DNA from: Vibrio mangrovi
Lineage (GTDB): Bacteria; Pseudomonadota; Gammaproteobacteria; Enterobacterales; Vibrionaceae
DNA length: 64,000 nucleotides
Assembly (NCBI RefSeq): GCF_024346955.1
Contig: NZ_AP024884.1
Location: 1,178,001 to 1,242,000, forward strand
Direction of reading: 5' to 3'
Below the pieces are notes generated by a model. That model ran no database searches and was not told the origin of the DNA. It saw only the letters and a program-made list of their open reading frames with translations. A program made the translations under genes and the position numbers. Positions 52,579 to 61,456 of this stretch are shown one piece after another. Position 1 is the first letter of the stretch. Each line of letters begins with the position of its first letter.

Positions 52579-53286
52579 ATGAAAACCATCGGTTTAATTG
52601 GCGGAATGAGCTGGGAATCAACGCAAACCTACTATCAGTTAGTCAATGAAGGTGTGAAACAACAACTGGGTGGTCTGCATTCTGCCAGGCTTTGTCTGTA
52701 CAGTGTGGATTTTGCAGAGATAGAGCAACTACAGCATGAAAACCGATGGCCGGAAACAGCAGAGATTCTGGTCAGTGCAGCTCAATCTTTAGCCGCCGCC
52801 GGAGCTGACTTTATCGTCATCTGTACCAATACTATGCATAAAGTCGTTCCGGAAATGGAGGCTGCGATTTCTCTTCCAATTCTGCACATCGCAGATGCCA
52901 CTGCTCAACAGTTGAGCCGTGATGGAATCAGAAAAGTAGGCTTACTTGGAACCCGGTTCACCATGGAACAGGACTTCTATAAGCAGAGAATAGTTGATCA
53001 ATACGGGATTGAAGTCATTACTCCTGATGCCGACCAGAGGACGACAGTCCATCAGGTTATTTACGACGAACTCTGTCTGGGCACAATTAAAGAGAGTTCC
53101 AGAGAAAAATATCTGAAAATAATTGACTCACTCCATGAACAGGGAGCACAAGCTATTATCTTAGGTTGTACCGAAATCGGTCTGTTGGTCAAACAGTCTG
53201 ACACACCGGTACCGCTTTATGATACAACGACCATCCATGCATCAGCGGCCGTTCATGAGGCACTGGCAGATAACGTCCCTACATAA
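52579..53286 (+). CDS. Aspartate/glutamate racemase-family protein
   Basis: 235 residues from the ATG at 52579 (AGAGG eight bases upstream); the frame extends to 52546. Family blocks: KTIGLIGGMSWESTQTYYQLVNEGV, the first catalytic Cys in FIVICTNTMHKV, and the second in AIILGCTEIGLLV. Both Cys are present, so racemase activity is expected. YgeA-like enzymes have broad amino-acid specificity. With the LysE gene upstream it may form D-amino-acid export, but this is inference. Confidence 0.9.
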   Translation: MKTIGLIGGMSWESTQTYYQLVNEGVKQQLGGLHSARLCLYSVDFAEIEQLQHENRWPETAEILVSAAQSLAAAGADFIVICTNTMHKVVPEMEAAISLPILHIADATAQQLSRDGIRKVGLLGTRFTMEQDFYKQRIVDQYGIEVITPDADQRTTVHQVIYDELCLGTIKESSREKYLKIIDSLHEQGAQAIILGCTEIGLLVKQSDTPVPLYDTTTIHASAAVHEALADNVPT

Positions 53287-53451
53287 TTCACACTGTAAAT
53301 CAGGACGATTTGATCAGGATAAAATACAGCTGGTACAGAAAACGAATAGATATGAATGTAATTGAATGCAGTTGATTTTGATTCGACTCACAGTCAGCAC
53401 GATGAATGCGGTCTACACTGAAATCGCCTCTTTATCAGAAGGATAACTGCT

Positions 53452-54897
53452 ATGACGACAAAATCAGCCGGACGACTCCTGATCTTACTCCTGTTTCTGC
53501 CCTCCCTGAGCTTTGCATCCATACATTCCAGCTCAAACTCTCCGGCCGATATGACCCATACCTGGTCCGGCTACGCTTGTGCAATCATATTTATACTTGC
53601 CTATATCACGGTGACTCTTGAAGAGACGATAAAACTAAAAAAATCAAAGCCGGTTTTACTGGCAGCCGGGATCATCTGGGCAATTATCGGTTTCTCTTAT
53701 CAACAAGTCGGTCAGGTTGAAATTGCAAAAGAGGCTTTCGAGAAGAATCTGCAGGAATATGCTGAACTGTTGCTATTCCTGCTAGTTGCGATGACATATA
53801 TCAACGCCATGGAGGAGCGGCGACTTTTCGACGCATTACGCTCATGGATGGTTAGTAAAGGGTTCAGCTATTCTTCGCTGTTCTGGCTGACAGGGTTACT
53901 TGCTTTCTTCATCTCTCCGGTCGCAGATAACCTGACGACTGCATTACTGATGTGTGCTGTGGTGATGAAGGTCAGTGAAAATAACCAATCATTTATCAAT
54001 CTCTGCTGTATTAATATTGTCATTGCAGCCAATGCAGGGGGTGCTTTCAGCCCTTTCGGGGATATCACTACCCTGATGGTCTGGCAAGCAGGGCTGGCCA
54101 GTTTCCTCCAGTTCTTTGACCTGTTCATCCCGGCAGTGGTGAATTATCTGGTACCGGCAATTCTCATGTCATTCTTTCTGCCCAAAGGTTGCCCGGAACT
54201 GGTCAAAGAGCATGTAGATCCCAAACGGGGAGCAAAACGTATTGTTGCCTTATTCTTATTTACCATAGTCACAGCGGTCAGTTTCCACGCCCTATTCGAA
54301 TTTCCGCCGGTTGTCGGGATGATGATGGGACTGGCTTATCTACAATTTTTCGGCTATTACCTGCAAAAGTCACTCCCCCGTATTCTGGAACAGCGAAAAG
54401 CACAAGCCTTGGCAAATAATGATGAAACAACCCTCAAACGGCTGGGCTCTATCGTACCATTTGACGTATTCAAACGAATTTCCCATGCTGAATGGGATAC
54501 TTTACTGTTCTTTTACGGCATTGTAATGAGTGTTGGCGGTTTGAGCTTACTGGGTTATCTCAGCCTGATTTCAGGAACGATCTATCCTAACTGGGGCGCA
54601 CAGTGGGCCAATATCTTTATGGGAGCACTTTCTGCCATTATCGATAACATCCCGATTATGTACGCTGTACTCACCATGGACCCGATCATGTCAACCGGGA
54701 ACTGGTTACTTATTACACTCACCGCAGGTGTCGGCGGCAGCATGCTCTCTATCGGTTCAGCTGCCGGAGTTGCGCTGATGGGTGCTTCTCATGGTAAATA
54801 CACATTTCTGGGTCATTTGAAATGGACACCAGTCATTGTACTGGGCTATGCGGCTAGTATCCTGACACACATATGGCTTAATCAGACACTGTTCTGA
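53452..54897 (+). CDS. nhaD: Na+/H+ antiporter NhaD
   Basis: 481 residues with a signal-like N terminus and about 12 membrane segments. NhaD blocks: LEETIKLKKSKPVLLAAGIIWA, EYAELLLFLLVAMTYINAMEERRLF, ISPVADNLTTALLMCAVVMKV, NIVIAANAGGAFSPFGDITTLMVWQAG, and SAIIDNIPIMYAVLTM. It exports Na+ at alkaline pH in marine Vibrio. AAGGA lies before the ATG. Monocistronic. Confidence 0.96.
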   Translation: MTTKSAGRLLILLLFLPSLSFASIHSSSNSPADMTHTWSGYACAIIFILAYITVTLEETIKLKKSKPVLLAAGIIWAIIGFSYQQVGQVEIAKEAFEKNLQEYAELLLFLLVAMTYINAMEERRLFDALRSWMVSKGFSYSSLFWLTGLLAFFISPVADNLTTALLMCAVVMKVSENNQSFINLCCINIVIAANAGGAFSPFGDITTLMVWQAGLASFLQFFDLFIPAVVNYLVPAILMSFFLPKGCPELVKEHVDPKRGAKRIVALFLFTIVTAVSFHALFEFPPVVGMMMGLAYLQFFGYYLQKSLPRILEQRKAQALANNDETTLKRLGSIVPFDVFKRISHAEWDTLLFFYGIVMSVGGLSLLGYLSLISGTIYPNWGAQWANIFMGALSAIIDNIPIMYAVLTMDPIMSTGNWLLITLTAGVGGSMLSIGSAAGVALMGASHGKYTFLGHLKWTPVIVLGYAASILTHIWLNQTLF

Positions 54898-55123
54898 ATT
54901 TTGTATACAGATAAAACAACAAATGTACAGAGGGAGAATCACCCCCGTGAACATTTTATGGGACAGAACTCGTTGAAAATTATATGAATCCTGTACATTG
55001 AGGTGACTTCGGTTTATTAATATCAATCTATGCAAGATCAGATAGATTATCCTCTCCGGCAACTTCTGAACAAAAAATTCAGAGGATTACGGAGAGAAGC
55101 ACTTCATCATCAGGGACGGGATA

Positions 55124-55738
55124 ATGAACACAATTCGTTTTGGTAACCGAAAAATCACACCTTCAAAAATTTTGTGTGTCGGTAGAAATTATATGGAGCA
55201 CATCCACGAACTGAGCAATGCCGTTCCTGAGGAAATGGTTGTGTTCCATAAGCCAAACAGCAGCATTACCACCCAACTTCGTTCTTTCCATGAAGAACCG
55301 CTTCACTATGAAACCGAAATCTGCTTTCTGATCAAAAACAATCGCTATCATGGTGTCGGACTGGGATTGGATCTCACAAAGAGAAACCTACAATCCCATC
55401 TGAAAAAACAGGGGCTGCCCTGGGAGCGAGCCAAAGCATTTGACGGCTCTGCAGTATTCAGCAAGTTTATCGCGTTAAAAGATATTGATATCCATAGCCT
55501 GAGTCTGGAGCTGTTAATCAACTGCGTCCGGATTCAACACGGCACAGTCACCCAGATGATCTACCCACCCGACACAATTATGAAATCCTTGCAGCGCTAC
55601 ACTACCCTTGAAGATGGCGATATTGTAATGAGTGGCACCCCGAAAGGAGTGGGTATCGTCCAGTCTGGCGATGTTTTTCTTGCCCGCCTGAGAAGTGAAG
55701 AAAAAACCTTAATCGAAATCGAATGGATTGCTCAGTAA
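55124..55738 (+). CDS. Fumarylacetoacetase/hydratase-family protein
   Basis: 204 residues, a single FAH domain. KILCVGRNYMEHIHELSNA, VVFHKPNSSITT, the metal site HYETEICFLIK (Glu-x-Glu), GVGLGLDLTKRNLQSHLKKQGLPWERAKAFDGSAVFSKFI, and VMSGTPKGVGIVQSGD. Such enzymes cleave acylpyruvates or decarboxylate/hydrate keto acids. Metal ligands are intact. Monocistronic, convergent with azlD. Confidence 0.92.
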   Translation: MNTIRFGNRKITPSKILCVGRNYMEHIHELSNAVPEEMVVFHKPNSSITTQLRSFHEEPLHYETEICFLIKNNRYHGVGLGLDLTKRNLQSHLKKQGLPWERAKAFDGSAVFSKFIALKDIDIHSLSLELLINCVRIQHGTVTQMIYPPDTIMKSLQRYTTLEDGDIVMSGTPKGVGIVQSGDVFLARLRSEEKTLIEIEWIAQ

Positions 55739-55746
55739 TTCACATA

Positions 55747-56067
55747 TCAATGAGAGAACACAACCAAGTGGAGCAACAGAAACACCATCATACTCAGAAC
55801 CGTTGTCAATAAGACGTTTCTGGTCTTCCACGCGATCATTCCCGCCAGTAAAGCCGCCCATATATAAGGATTCTGCCAGTCAATCCATAAGGATTGATTT
55901 GGCATAAACACAATCGGCGCCCATATTACAGTTAACACTGCCGGGCCGGAGTAACTCAGAAGCCGGTGTAATCTGGGGCCTAAACGCAAAGGAACCCTTG
56001 GTTCTAAAAACAGATAACGGCTGAGAAAAACAACCAGCGCCATGACAACAATCTGTATTAAAATCAT
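55747..56067 (-). CDS. azlD: AzlD-type branched-chain amino-acid export subunit
   Basis: 106 residues with four membrane segments (QIVVMALVVFLSRYLFLEPRVPLRLGPRLHRLLSYSGPAVLTVIWAPIV). The small AzlD subunit works with AzlC. Its start overlaps the azlC stop by 4 bp. Confidence 0.9.
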   Translation of the reverse strand: MILIQIVVMALVVFLSRYLFLEPRVPLRLGPRLHRLLSYSGPAVLTVIWAPIVFMPNQSLWIDWQNPYIWAALLAGMIAWKTRNVLLTTVLSMMVFLLLHLVVFSH

Positions 56068-56783
56068 CCTCTTCCTCCCAGATAGGTTTCGGCCACATAA
56101 CCGGCAGTCATCGCCGATAAACTGGCAATCACCAGACTTCCCTCAATCTGATACAACATCAAAAGTACCGACATGATCAATCCTGTAAGGACAGACACCA
56201 GAACCGGTAGTGTTTTCACATTCGGAATAACAATCGCAATGAAAGTCGCAGCAATAGCGAAATCCAGTCCCATAGAATTGAGCTGAGGAATCGCATGACC
56301 GGCAACAATCCCAACCAGCGTCGCTATATTCCACAGCAGATAAAAACTGATCCCGGCCCCGAGTGCATACCAGCGATTAAAGCGTGCCTCATCCTGATGA
56401 CTGATTAAAGCAAACAGTTCATCGGTCAATAAAAATCCCAGCACCATCCGCCAGCGAAACGGAAGACCACTAATTTTTGAACGCATTGATACACTGTAAA
56501 GAAAATGTCTCGATGCAATAAAAAAGACGGTCAGCAACAAAGAGAACAGTCCGGCTCCGGCTTTAATCATCCCGGTTGCAACCAGTTGGGCAGAACCCGC
56601 AAACACAATGGCAGACAGCGCCTGACTCTCCGTGAAAGTCAGCCCGGAATCCACAGCAAAAGACCCAGCCAGAAGCCCCCATGGCAGCACCGCAACACTC
56701 AGAGGCATCATAGCGACTGTCCCCAGTAAAAACATCCGGGCTGGTGATTCCGGTTGTACCCGGTCATCTGTTTTTATATGCAT
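56064..56783 (-). CDS. azlC: AzlC-type branched-chain amino-acid export subunit
   Basis: 239 residues from the ATG at 56783 (GAGGAA upstream); an in-frame GTG lies at 56801. Family blocks: VLPWGLLAGSFAVDSGLTFTESQALSAIVFAGSAQLVATGMI, SRHFLYSVSMRSKI, and LGFLLTDELFALI. AzlCD exports branched-chain amino acids and analogues. The AraC-type gene upstream on the same strand could control it. Confidence 0.93.
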   Translation of the reverse strand: MHIKTDDRVQPESPARMFLLGTVAMMPLSVAVLPWGLLAGSFAVDSGLTFTESQALSAIVFAGSAQLVATGMIKAGAGLFSLLLTVFFIASRHFLYSVSMRSKISGLPFRWRMVLGFLLTDELFALISHQDEARFNRWYALGAGISFYLLWNIATLVGIVAGHAIPQLNSMGLDFAIAATFIAIVIPNVKTLPVLVSVLTGLIMSVLLMLYQIEGSLVIASLSAMTAGYVAETYLGGRG

Positions 56784-56885
56784 TATTTTATGATTCCTCA
56801 CTTAACAATCGATCCACGTACAACGGATCCGCCCTGAGGCAGATGATCGAACGAATAATCAGATACTTAGATCTCAAGGCTGTTC

Positions 56886-56917
56886 TTATACCCAAATGAT
56901 CTCAAGATGCAGTTTTT
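56886..56917 (+). repeat. Copy 4 of the dispersed CTCAAGATG repeat
   Basis: TATACCCAAATGATCTCAAG followed by ATGCAGTTTT, between the AraC-type gene and azlC. Closest to the inverted copy at 23909-23946. Confidence 0.45.
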
Positions 56918-56972
56918 ATTAACCACATCGTTTTGTTCATAATATTGCTTTATTCATAACATAGCGTGTGGA

Positions 56973-57815
56973 TTAACGGCGGAGACTTTGCAGATACTGA
57001 CCCGGTGTAATTCCCATCCATTTTTTAAAATGACGGTAGAAATGGCTCTGATCGTGAAATCCGGCATCAGTCGCAGCCTGTGATATGGATAAGCCTTGCC
57101 TCATCCACTGCCTGGCAAGCCGCAACCGACTCTGAACCTGATATGCATGCGGGGGCAATCCATATGCTTTCTGAAACGTCCGGACTAAGTGATAGGGTGT
57201 CAGTGCCGTCATTGTAGCCAACTCCTGTAGGGATATGTTTTCCTGCGGGAAATCATCCAGAAACGATTTGGCAAGTAATAACTGACGCTGTGCTTTTACT
57301 TCAGAGAGTCGGGCTGGCTTCTTACGGGCGTGGCGCTGAATCAGCCGGACCAGAGATACGTATACCAGACTTTCACGTAGCAGCAGGTTATCTGAATGCT
57401 CCAGAGCATAAAAAACCTGTCGGAACTGATTCGCCAGTTCAGGATCATGAATGACCGGCGATGCAAAATAAGGGACATAGTTCAGTTGTTCCCCACTGGC
57501 CTGAAATGCCAGACCCAGCTGCTCAGGTAAAGGATACATCGCCCGATACGACCAGCCTCCTTCGAAGGCTGAGTGACCGGTATGGACTTCATCGGCATTG
57601 ACCAGAATCATACTATCCTTCGGAGCAACATGATTGCCGCCAGTCCGGTAAAAACGCTGTGCTCCCCGTTCAATCACACCAATCGTATACCCTTCGTGAC
57701 TATGCCGGGAGAATGTCTGCCGCTCATATTGCGCATCCAACAATTCAATTCCCCCAAGTTCCTTGGCAATATGGAAGCGGGCATGTTCCTTATTTTTCGT
57801 CCGGGTATGGTTCAT
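56973..57815 (-). CDS. AraC-family regulator
   Basis: 280 residues. An N-terminal cupin-like ligand domain (FSRHSHEGYTIGVIERGAQRFYRTGGNHVAPKDSMILVNADEVHTGHSAFEGGWSYRAMYP) is followed by two HTHs (NISLQELATMTALTPYHLVRTFQKAYGLPPHAYQVQSRLRLARQWM; SISQAATDAGFHDQSHFYRHFKKWMGITPGQY). This is the usual layout of AraC regulators beside AzlCD exporters, which are often annotated as amino-acid responsive. It ends 190 bp before azlC on the same strand. Confidence 0.93.
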   Translation of the reverse strand: MNHTRTKNKEHARFHIAKELGGIELLDAQYERQTFSRHSHEGYTIGVIERGAQRFYRTGGNHVAPKDSMILVNADEVHTGHSAFEGGWSYRAMYPLPEQLGLAFQASGEQLNYVPYFASPVIHDPELANQFRQVFYALEHSDNLLLRESLVYVSLVRLIQRHARKKPARLSEVKAQRQLLLAKSFLDDFPQENISLQELATMTALTPYHLVRTFQKAYGLPPHAYQVQSRLRLARQWMRQGLSISQAATDAGFHDQSHFYRHFKKWMGITPGQYLQSLRR

Positions 57816-58098
57816 GATCGTATCAATAATCTATTACTTCGTTTCAACATCATCATAACGAACTCTGATAAAGAATGATTGTACGTTATTGCTCACGAGT
57901 AAAAAATAAAGCGATGAAAGCGGGAAACAACTGGCATAGAGAGGAAAATGTCCACAAGGATAACGGGGACAGGCAGCCAAAAGAACTGGTCGTGTATACA
58001 TCCGGAACTATTTTACATTCGGAATAGTTTTACATTCAGAATAGTGATCGGAGAGGAAATCGCACAATCATGAAAGTCAGCCCGGAATCCACCAAAAA
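57816..58098. other. Intergenic region with a short tandem repeat
   Basis: About 283 bp. It holds a GGGGACAGGC motif (57965-57974), which is the complement of the CTGTCC repeat core, and the tandem repeat at 58004-58044. No gene seen. Confidence 0.45.
58004..58044 (+). repeat. 17-bp tandem repeat
   Basis: TTTTACATTCGGAATAG (58011-58027) is followed directly by TTTTACATTCAGAATAG (58028-58044), with one mismatch. A partial unit GGAACTA precedes them. Confidence 0.75.
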
Positions 58099-58126
58099 AG
58101 ATCCGACCGGTTTACGGATCGGATCT
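58093..58126 (-). terminator. Terminator of the secreted-protein gene
   Basis: On the minus strand AGATCCGA (58126-58119) pairs with TCGGATCT (58106-58099), followed by TTTTTT. It lies about 70 bp after the stop at 58195. Confidence 0.78.
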
Positions 58127-58194
58127 GTGTATTTCCGGAATGAATCCGGGATAAAAAGGCAGCTGTATCAACTACCAAATAATCATCAGGTGAG

Positions 58195-59244
58195 TTAGTT
58201 TGACTCAACGAAGAATGGTTCCATACTGATGGTTGCATTATCCGATGAACAATGGAAACCAGTATAAGGTTTACCCCGTTCAAGGGTATAGCAAGCATCA
58301 ATAAAGTCATCATCATCCGTAAAAACAGAGTCTGGCATTGCCGTAATTACCCGGTTAGAAATTTCTGCAACAGCTGCTGATGGTGCCCAGCCCGCAAGAG
58401 AGCCTGCGGCTCCTACCGCAGTGACCAGCACTTTTACCAGTTCTTTATAATTTGTACCTGAATCATGCTCATACATCAGCATGTCAACGGCACGGTAGTT
58501 ATATTCTGACCAGTTGATGACGATTTGATTCGGATAGTAATCAGTCTCGTTGTAATCCAGATAAGGCATTTCAACAGCAAGGATCTGAGGTTCGTTGCCG
58601 GACAGAACACCGGTGACCAGACTATAAACTTCAGCCGGACCTTTAATCCAGCTTTCATGGACATCTTTCACTCTGACTTTAGTTAACTTGGTTGAATCAA
58701 AACCAGCGGCTGCATTTACCTGAGTATTTAACAGTGACTCCGGAGATACTTTCTGTAAACCGCTCTGCTGTAAAAGTGTATTCAACTCCTTCACGCTATC
58801 CTTCATCGCGTAATAGCCATCATCATCCACAACAAGGACAGGGACATCCGGTTCCTGATCGACAGCCAGTGACACTTTTGCACCGTCGAGTGTATAGCCT
58901 TCGATTGTAGTCCATGAATCTTCATTGCCAGATGGCGGATAAGCAACAACCAGATCAGACATATCATCATTCAGAGCCCGGTCTGAAGGCAGATATAGCC
59001 ACATTTCAGTGGTCGTTCCGACAGACTGGGTTGGAAGAATACTCTGAGGTGCTAAAAATGTGTTTACCAGAACCGGTGTATGTGATCTTTCGATCCGTTG
59101 AACTTGCTGGTTTAAGTTTGTGGATGCGTGTAACTGAGATGCCAACTGTGCTGCAATCGCATCTTTATCGACGGCGAATGCACTGACGGATGCAAAAGAA
59201 GCCGCAGTGCATAATGCGATTGATATAGTATTTTTTAGTTTCAT
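58195..59244 (-). CDS. Secreted protein, possibly DUF3103
   Basis: 349 residues from the ATG at 59244 (GGAGAAATT upstream); the frame extends to 59307. Signal peptide MKLKNTISIALCTAASFASVSAFAVD. The mature protein is acidic, with PPSGNEDSWTTIEGYTLDGAKVSL, VRVKDVHESWIKGPAEVYSLVTGVLSGN, MPYLDYNETDYYPNQIVINWSEYNYRAVDMLMYEHDSGTNYKELV, and a C-terminal pair of Cys (DACYTLERGKPYTGFHCSSDN). I believe it is the Vibrio DUF3103 family, though less certain. Function unknown; presumably extracellular or periplasmic. Confidence 0.6.
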   Translation of the reverse strand: MKLKNTISIALCTAASFASVSAFAVDKDAIAAQLASQLHASTNLNQQVQRIERSHTPVLVNTFLAPQSILPTQSVGTTTEMWLYLPSDRALNDDMSDLVVAYPPSGNEDSWTTIEGYTLDGAKVSLAVDQEPDVPVLVVDDDGYYAMKDSVKELNTLLQQSGLQKVSPESLLNTQVNAAAGFDSTKLTKVRVKDVHESWIKGPAEVYSLVTGVLSGNEPQILAVEMPYLDYNETDYYPNQIVINWSEYNYRAVDMLMYEHDSGTNYKELVKVLVTAVGAAGSLAGWAPSAAVAEISNRVITAMPDSVFTDDDDFIDACYTLERGKPYTGFHCSSDNATISMEPFFVESN

Positions 59245-59601
59245 AATTTCTCCAAATAGTTGAACAACATATGACCCATTGTTCATATGTTGTTCAAACC
59301 ATATCATGATGATTTTTTTACTGTAAAGGATTTGATGACAGTCAGAAGAAATGCAATATATAATCGCAACGTTTCATATAAAACAAAATAATAAATAGCT
59401 TTTATATTCTGTTTTATTTTACTTTTCGATGTTTTATTCTGATTTATATTGGATTATCTGGTCAGAACATATGGAATTAAGATCCCATCAAAGGTCTAAA
59501 GGATCGTCGGAGCGGCATTTTTGCCAGAAGCGTGAAACATCTGAAGGTATGATGAACAGCCAGAGAAATACTAAACCACCGTCAGGAAAGTAAACCGCCC
59601 T
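59245..59601. other. Intergenic region between divergent genes
   Basis: 357 bp, AT-rich near the secreted-protein gene (TTCATATGTTGTTCAA-type inverted sequence around 59265-59297: GTTGAACAACATATGACCC and GTTCATATGTTGTTCAAACC). This suggests an operator of GTTGAACAACATATGA type. Nothing else seen. Confidence 0.4.
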
Positions 59602-60135
59602 ATGTTTAAATGGACCGTTGATCAGGAAATTATTTTACTGCAGTTGCATGAGTCATTGGCTTCCCGGTATGCCGAACTTGTACAGGAAAATGAACCATAT
59701 TTGTCTCAATGGCTAAACTGGCCCAGAGCCTGCAGACACCTTGATGATTTTAAAACCTTTATTCAGGGCTCTCTATATAAATATGCTGATGGTGACGGTC
59801 TGGATTGCGCGATTGAGTTTCAGGGACAAATCGTCGGAAATATCGGTTTTAATACCATCGATCACGAACTGAAAAAGGCAGAGATCGGCTACTGGATCGC
59901 TCAGCAATATCAGGGAAATGGAATTGTCACCCGGGCATGCAAATTTTTAATTCAGTATGCTTTCGAAAGCCTGAATATGGAAAAAGTACAGATCTCTGCT
60001 GCTGAAGATAATCTTCCCAGCAGAGCTGTGTGTGAGCGGCTAGGGATGAAGCTGGAAGGAATTATCAGCCATCAGGAAAAGGTCGGAGATCGCATTCTGA
60101 GCCATGCGATTTATGGGATTTATAACACCGGTTAA
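59602..60135 (+). CDS. GNAT acetyltransferase, RimL-like
   Basis: 177 residues. LLQLHESLASRYAELVQENEPYLSQWLNWPR, ELKKAEIGYWIAQQYQGNGIVTRACKFLIQYAFESLNMEKVQISAAEDNLPSRAVCERLGMKLEGI. The acetyl-CoA loop is QYQGNGI. This matches RimL-type enzymes acetylating ribosomal protein L7/L12 or other amines. Convergent with the LysR gene. Confidence 0.92.
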   Translation: MFKWTVDQEIILLQLHESLASRYAELVQENEPYLSQWLNWPRACRHLDDFKTFIQGSLYKYADGDGLDCAIEFQGQIVGNIGFNTIDHELKKAEIGYWIAQQYQGNGIVTRACKFLIQYAFESLNMEKVQISAAEDNLPSRAVCERLGMKLEGIISHQEKVGDRILSHAIYGIYNTG

Positions 60136-60209
60136 ATCTCTTTCCAGCGGTGCTCACATGCTCAGGACAACTTCAGGATGTGGTTACGGAAATCACTGTT
60201 ATGGAATAA

Positions 60210-61124
60210 CTAGTGGATCAAATGAATATCCGCCGGAATCTCTGCAGGAAGATGTAACGTCAAAAAATCAAATAATTTGTCAATACTGGCTTTTCGATAT
60301 GAATTGGCAGGCCATACCAGATAATACCCTTCTCCGGAGAAAACTGCTTCAGAGAAAGGGAAAGCCAGCAAACCCTGCCGGACTGTCGGCATAATTAATC
60401 GAAGATCACTGACCGTAAGACCATGTCCTCCGATTGCCGCCATATTCCCCTGCTCTAAAGTATCGAAGACTTTTCCCCGGGACAGATTCAGCAAACCACT
60501 TTGTTCAGTTTTTTTTAACCAACGCCGCCAGTCTCTACGATCCGGTGACGGATGAATCAATTCGCATTCAGCCAACTGGTTCTGAGCGGTTTGTACATAT
60601 GCAGGGGCACAGACAGGCACAAGCCATTCTTCAAACAGCAACCGGCTTTCTGTATTCGTGCCAAACTGACCATCCCCCAACAGAATTCCGCAATCATACG
60701 GTTCAGTATTGAAATTAACCCGATCGATATCCATCCAGATACTGGATATAGAGACAGAAAAGGATGAGTTTTCCTCACGAAAGGAACTCAAAACATCCAG
60801 CAGCCATCTCATAGTCAGTGTTGAAGGAGCCTTCAAACGTAACTCACTATGATTATTCAAAAAAATTTCGCAGGCATTCTCAAGGTGCTGAAAACCTTCC
60901 CTGAGTTGTTTTGCCAGAAACATCCCCGCTTCCGTAACTGTAATTTTAGGACCGGAACGATTGAATAATTTGCAATCGAACCATGTTTCAAGCGTTTTGA
61001 TATGTCTGCTTACAGCTCCCGGCGTCACATGGAGCGCTCCGGCAGCCTGTGTTACCGAGCCATACTGAACAGTCACTTCAAACGCTCGGAGCGCATACAA
61101 AGGAGGTAATTTGGTTTTCATCAA
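60210..61124 (-). CDS. LysR-family regulator (GcvA-like)
   Basis: 304 residues. HTH: LPPLYALRAFEVTVQYGSVTQAAGALHVTPGAVSRHIKTLETWFDCKLFNRSGPKITVTEAG, typical of the GcvA subgroup. The effector domain has YDCGILLGDGQFGTN and GLLAFPFSEAVFSGEGYYLVWPANSYRKASIDKLFDFL. Divergent from the dioxygenase-LysE pair at 61457-62944, so most likely its activator. The palindrome ATTGAG-N5-CTCAAT lies 10-26 bp upstream of its start. Confidence 0.93.
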   Translation of the reverse strand: MMKTKLPPLYALRAFEVTVQYGSVTQAAGALHVTPGAVSRHIKTLETWFDCKLFNRSGPKITVTEAGMFLAKQLREGFQHLENACEIFLNNHSELRLKAPSTLTMRWLLDVLSSFREENSSFSVSISSIWMDIDRVNFNTEPYDCGILLGDGQFGTNTESRLLFEEWLVPVCAPAYVQTAQNQLAECELIHPSPDRRDWRRWLKKTEQSGLLNLSRGKVFDTLEQGNMAAIGGHGLTVSDLRLIMPTVRQGLLAFPFSEAVFSGEGYYLVWPANSYRKASIDKLFDFLTLHLPAEIPADIHLIH

Positions 61125-61133
61125 ATTTTGTAT

Positions 61134-61150
61134 ATTGAGTTTTTCTCAAT
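61134..61150. promoter_or_regulatory. Candidate LysR binding site
   Basis: ATTGAG (61134-61139), TTTTT, CTCAAT (61145-61150) is an inverted repeat fitting the T-N11-A pattern of LysR sites, 10 bp upstream of the LysR start and in the divergent promoter region. Site for autoregulation and control of the dioxygenase operon; inferred. Confidence 0.45.
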
Positions 61151-61456
61151 TTTAACCATAGTTTTTTCTGTTTTTCAAACATAAGTGAAATGCAGATAAT
61201 CACCTTTGTGATATTCAATTAAGGGAAATGCAATAACGGACTAATTGGGAACTTGATAATCCCTTGAAATACTTTCTTGCAATGAAGAAGACTGACTGGA
61301 TTATGACCGGTCGTTTTGTCGTGTAGAAAGGTATTTTTTGATAATTTTCTTAATGAAAATAAGAACTCAATTGCATAAAGATCACATCATAGTAATCATC
61401 CATATCAAAACAATATATTCCAGCAATAAACATTTAATTATTTATGGAGACATGAA
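61151..61456. other. Promoter region of the dioxygenase-LysE operon
   Basis: 306 bp of AT-rich sequence between the LysR site and the dioxygenase start. I see no further convincing element. Confidence 0.45.
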
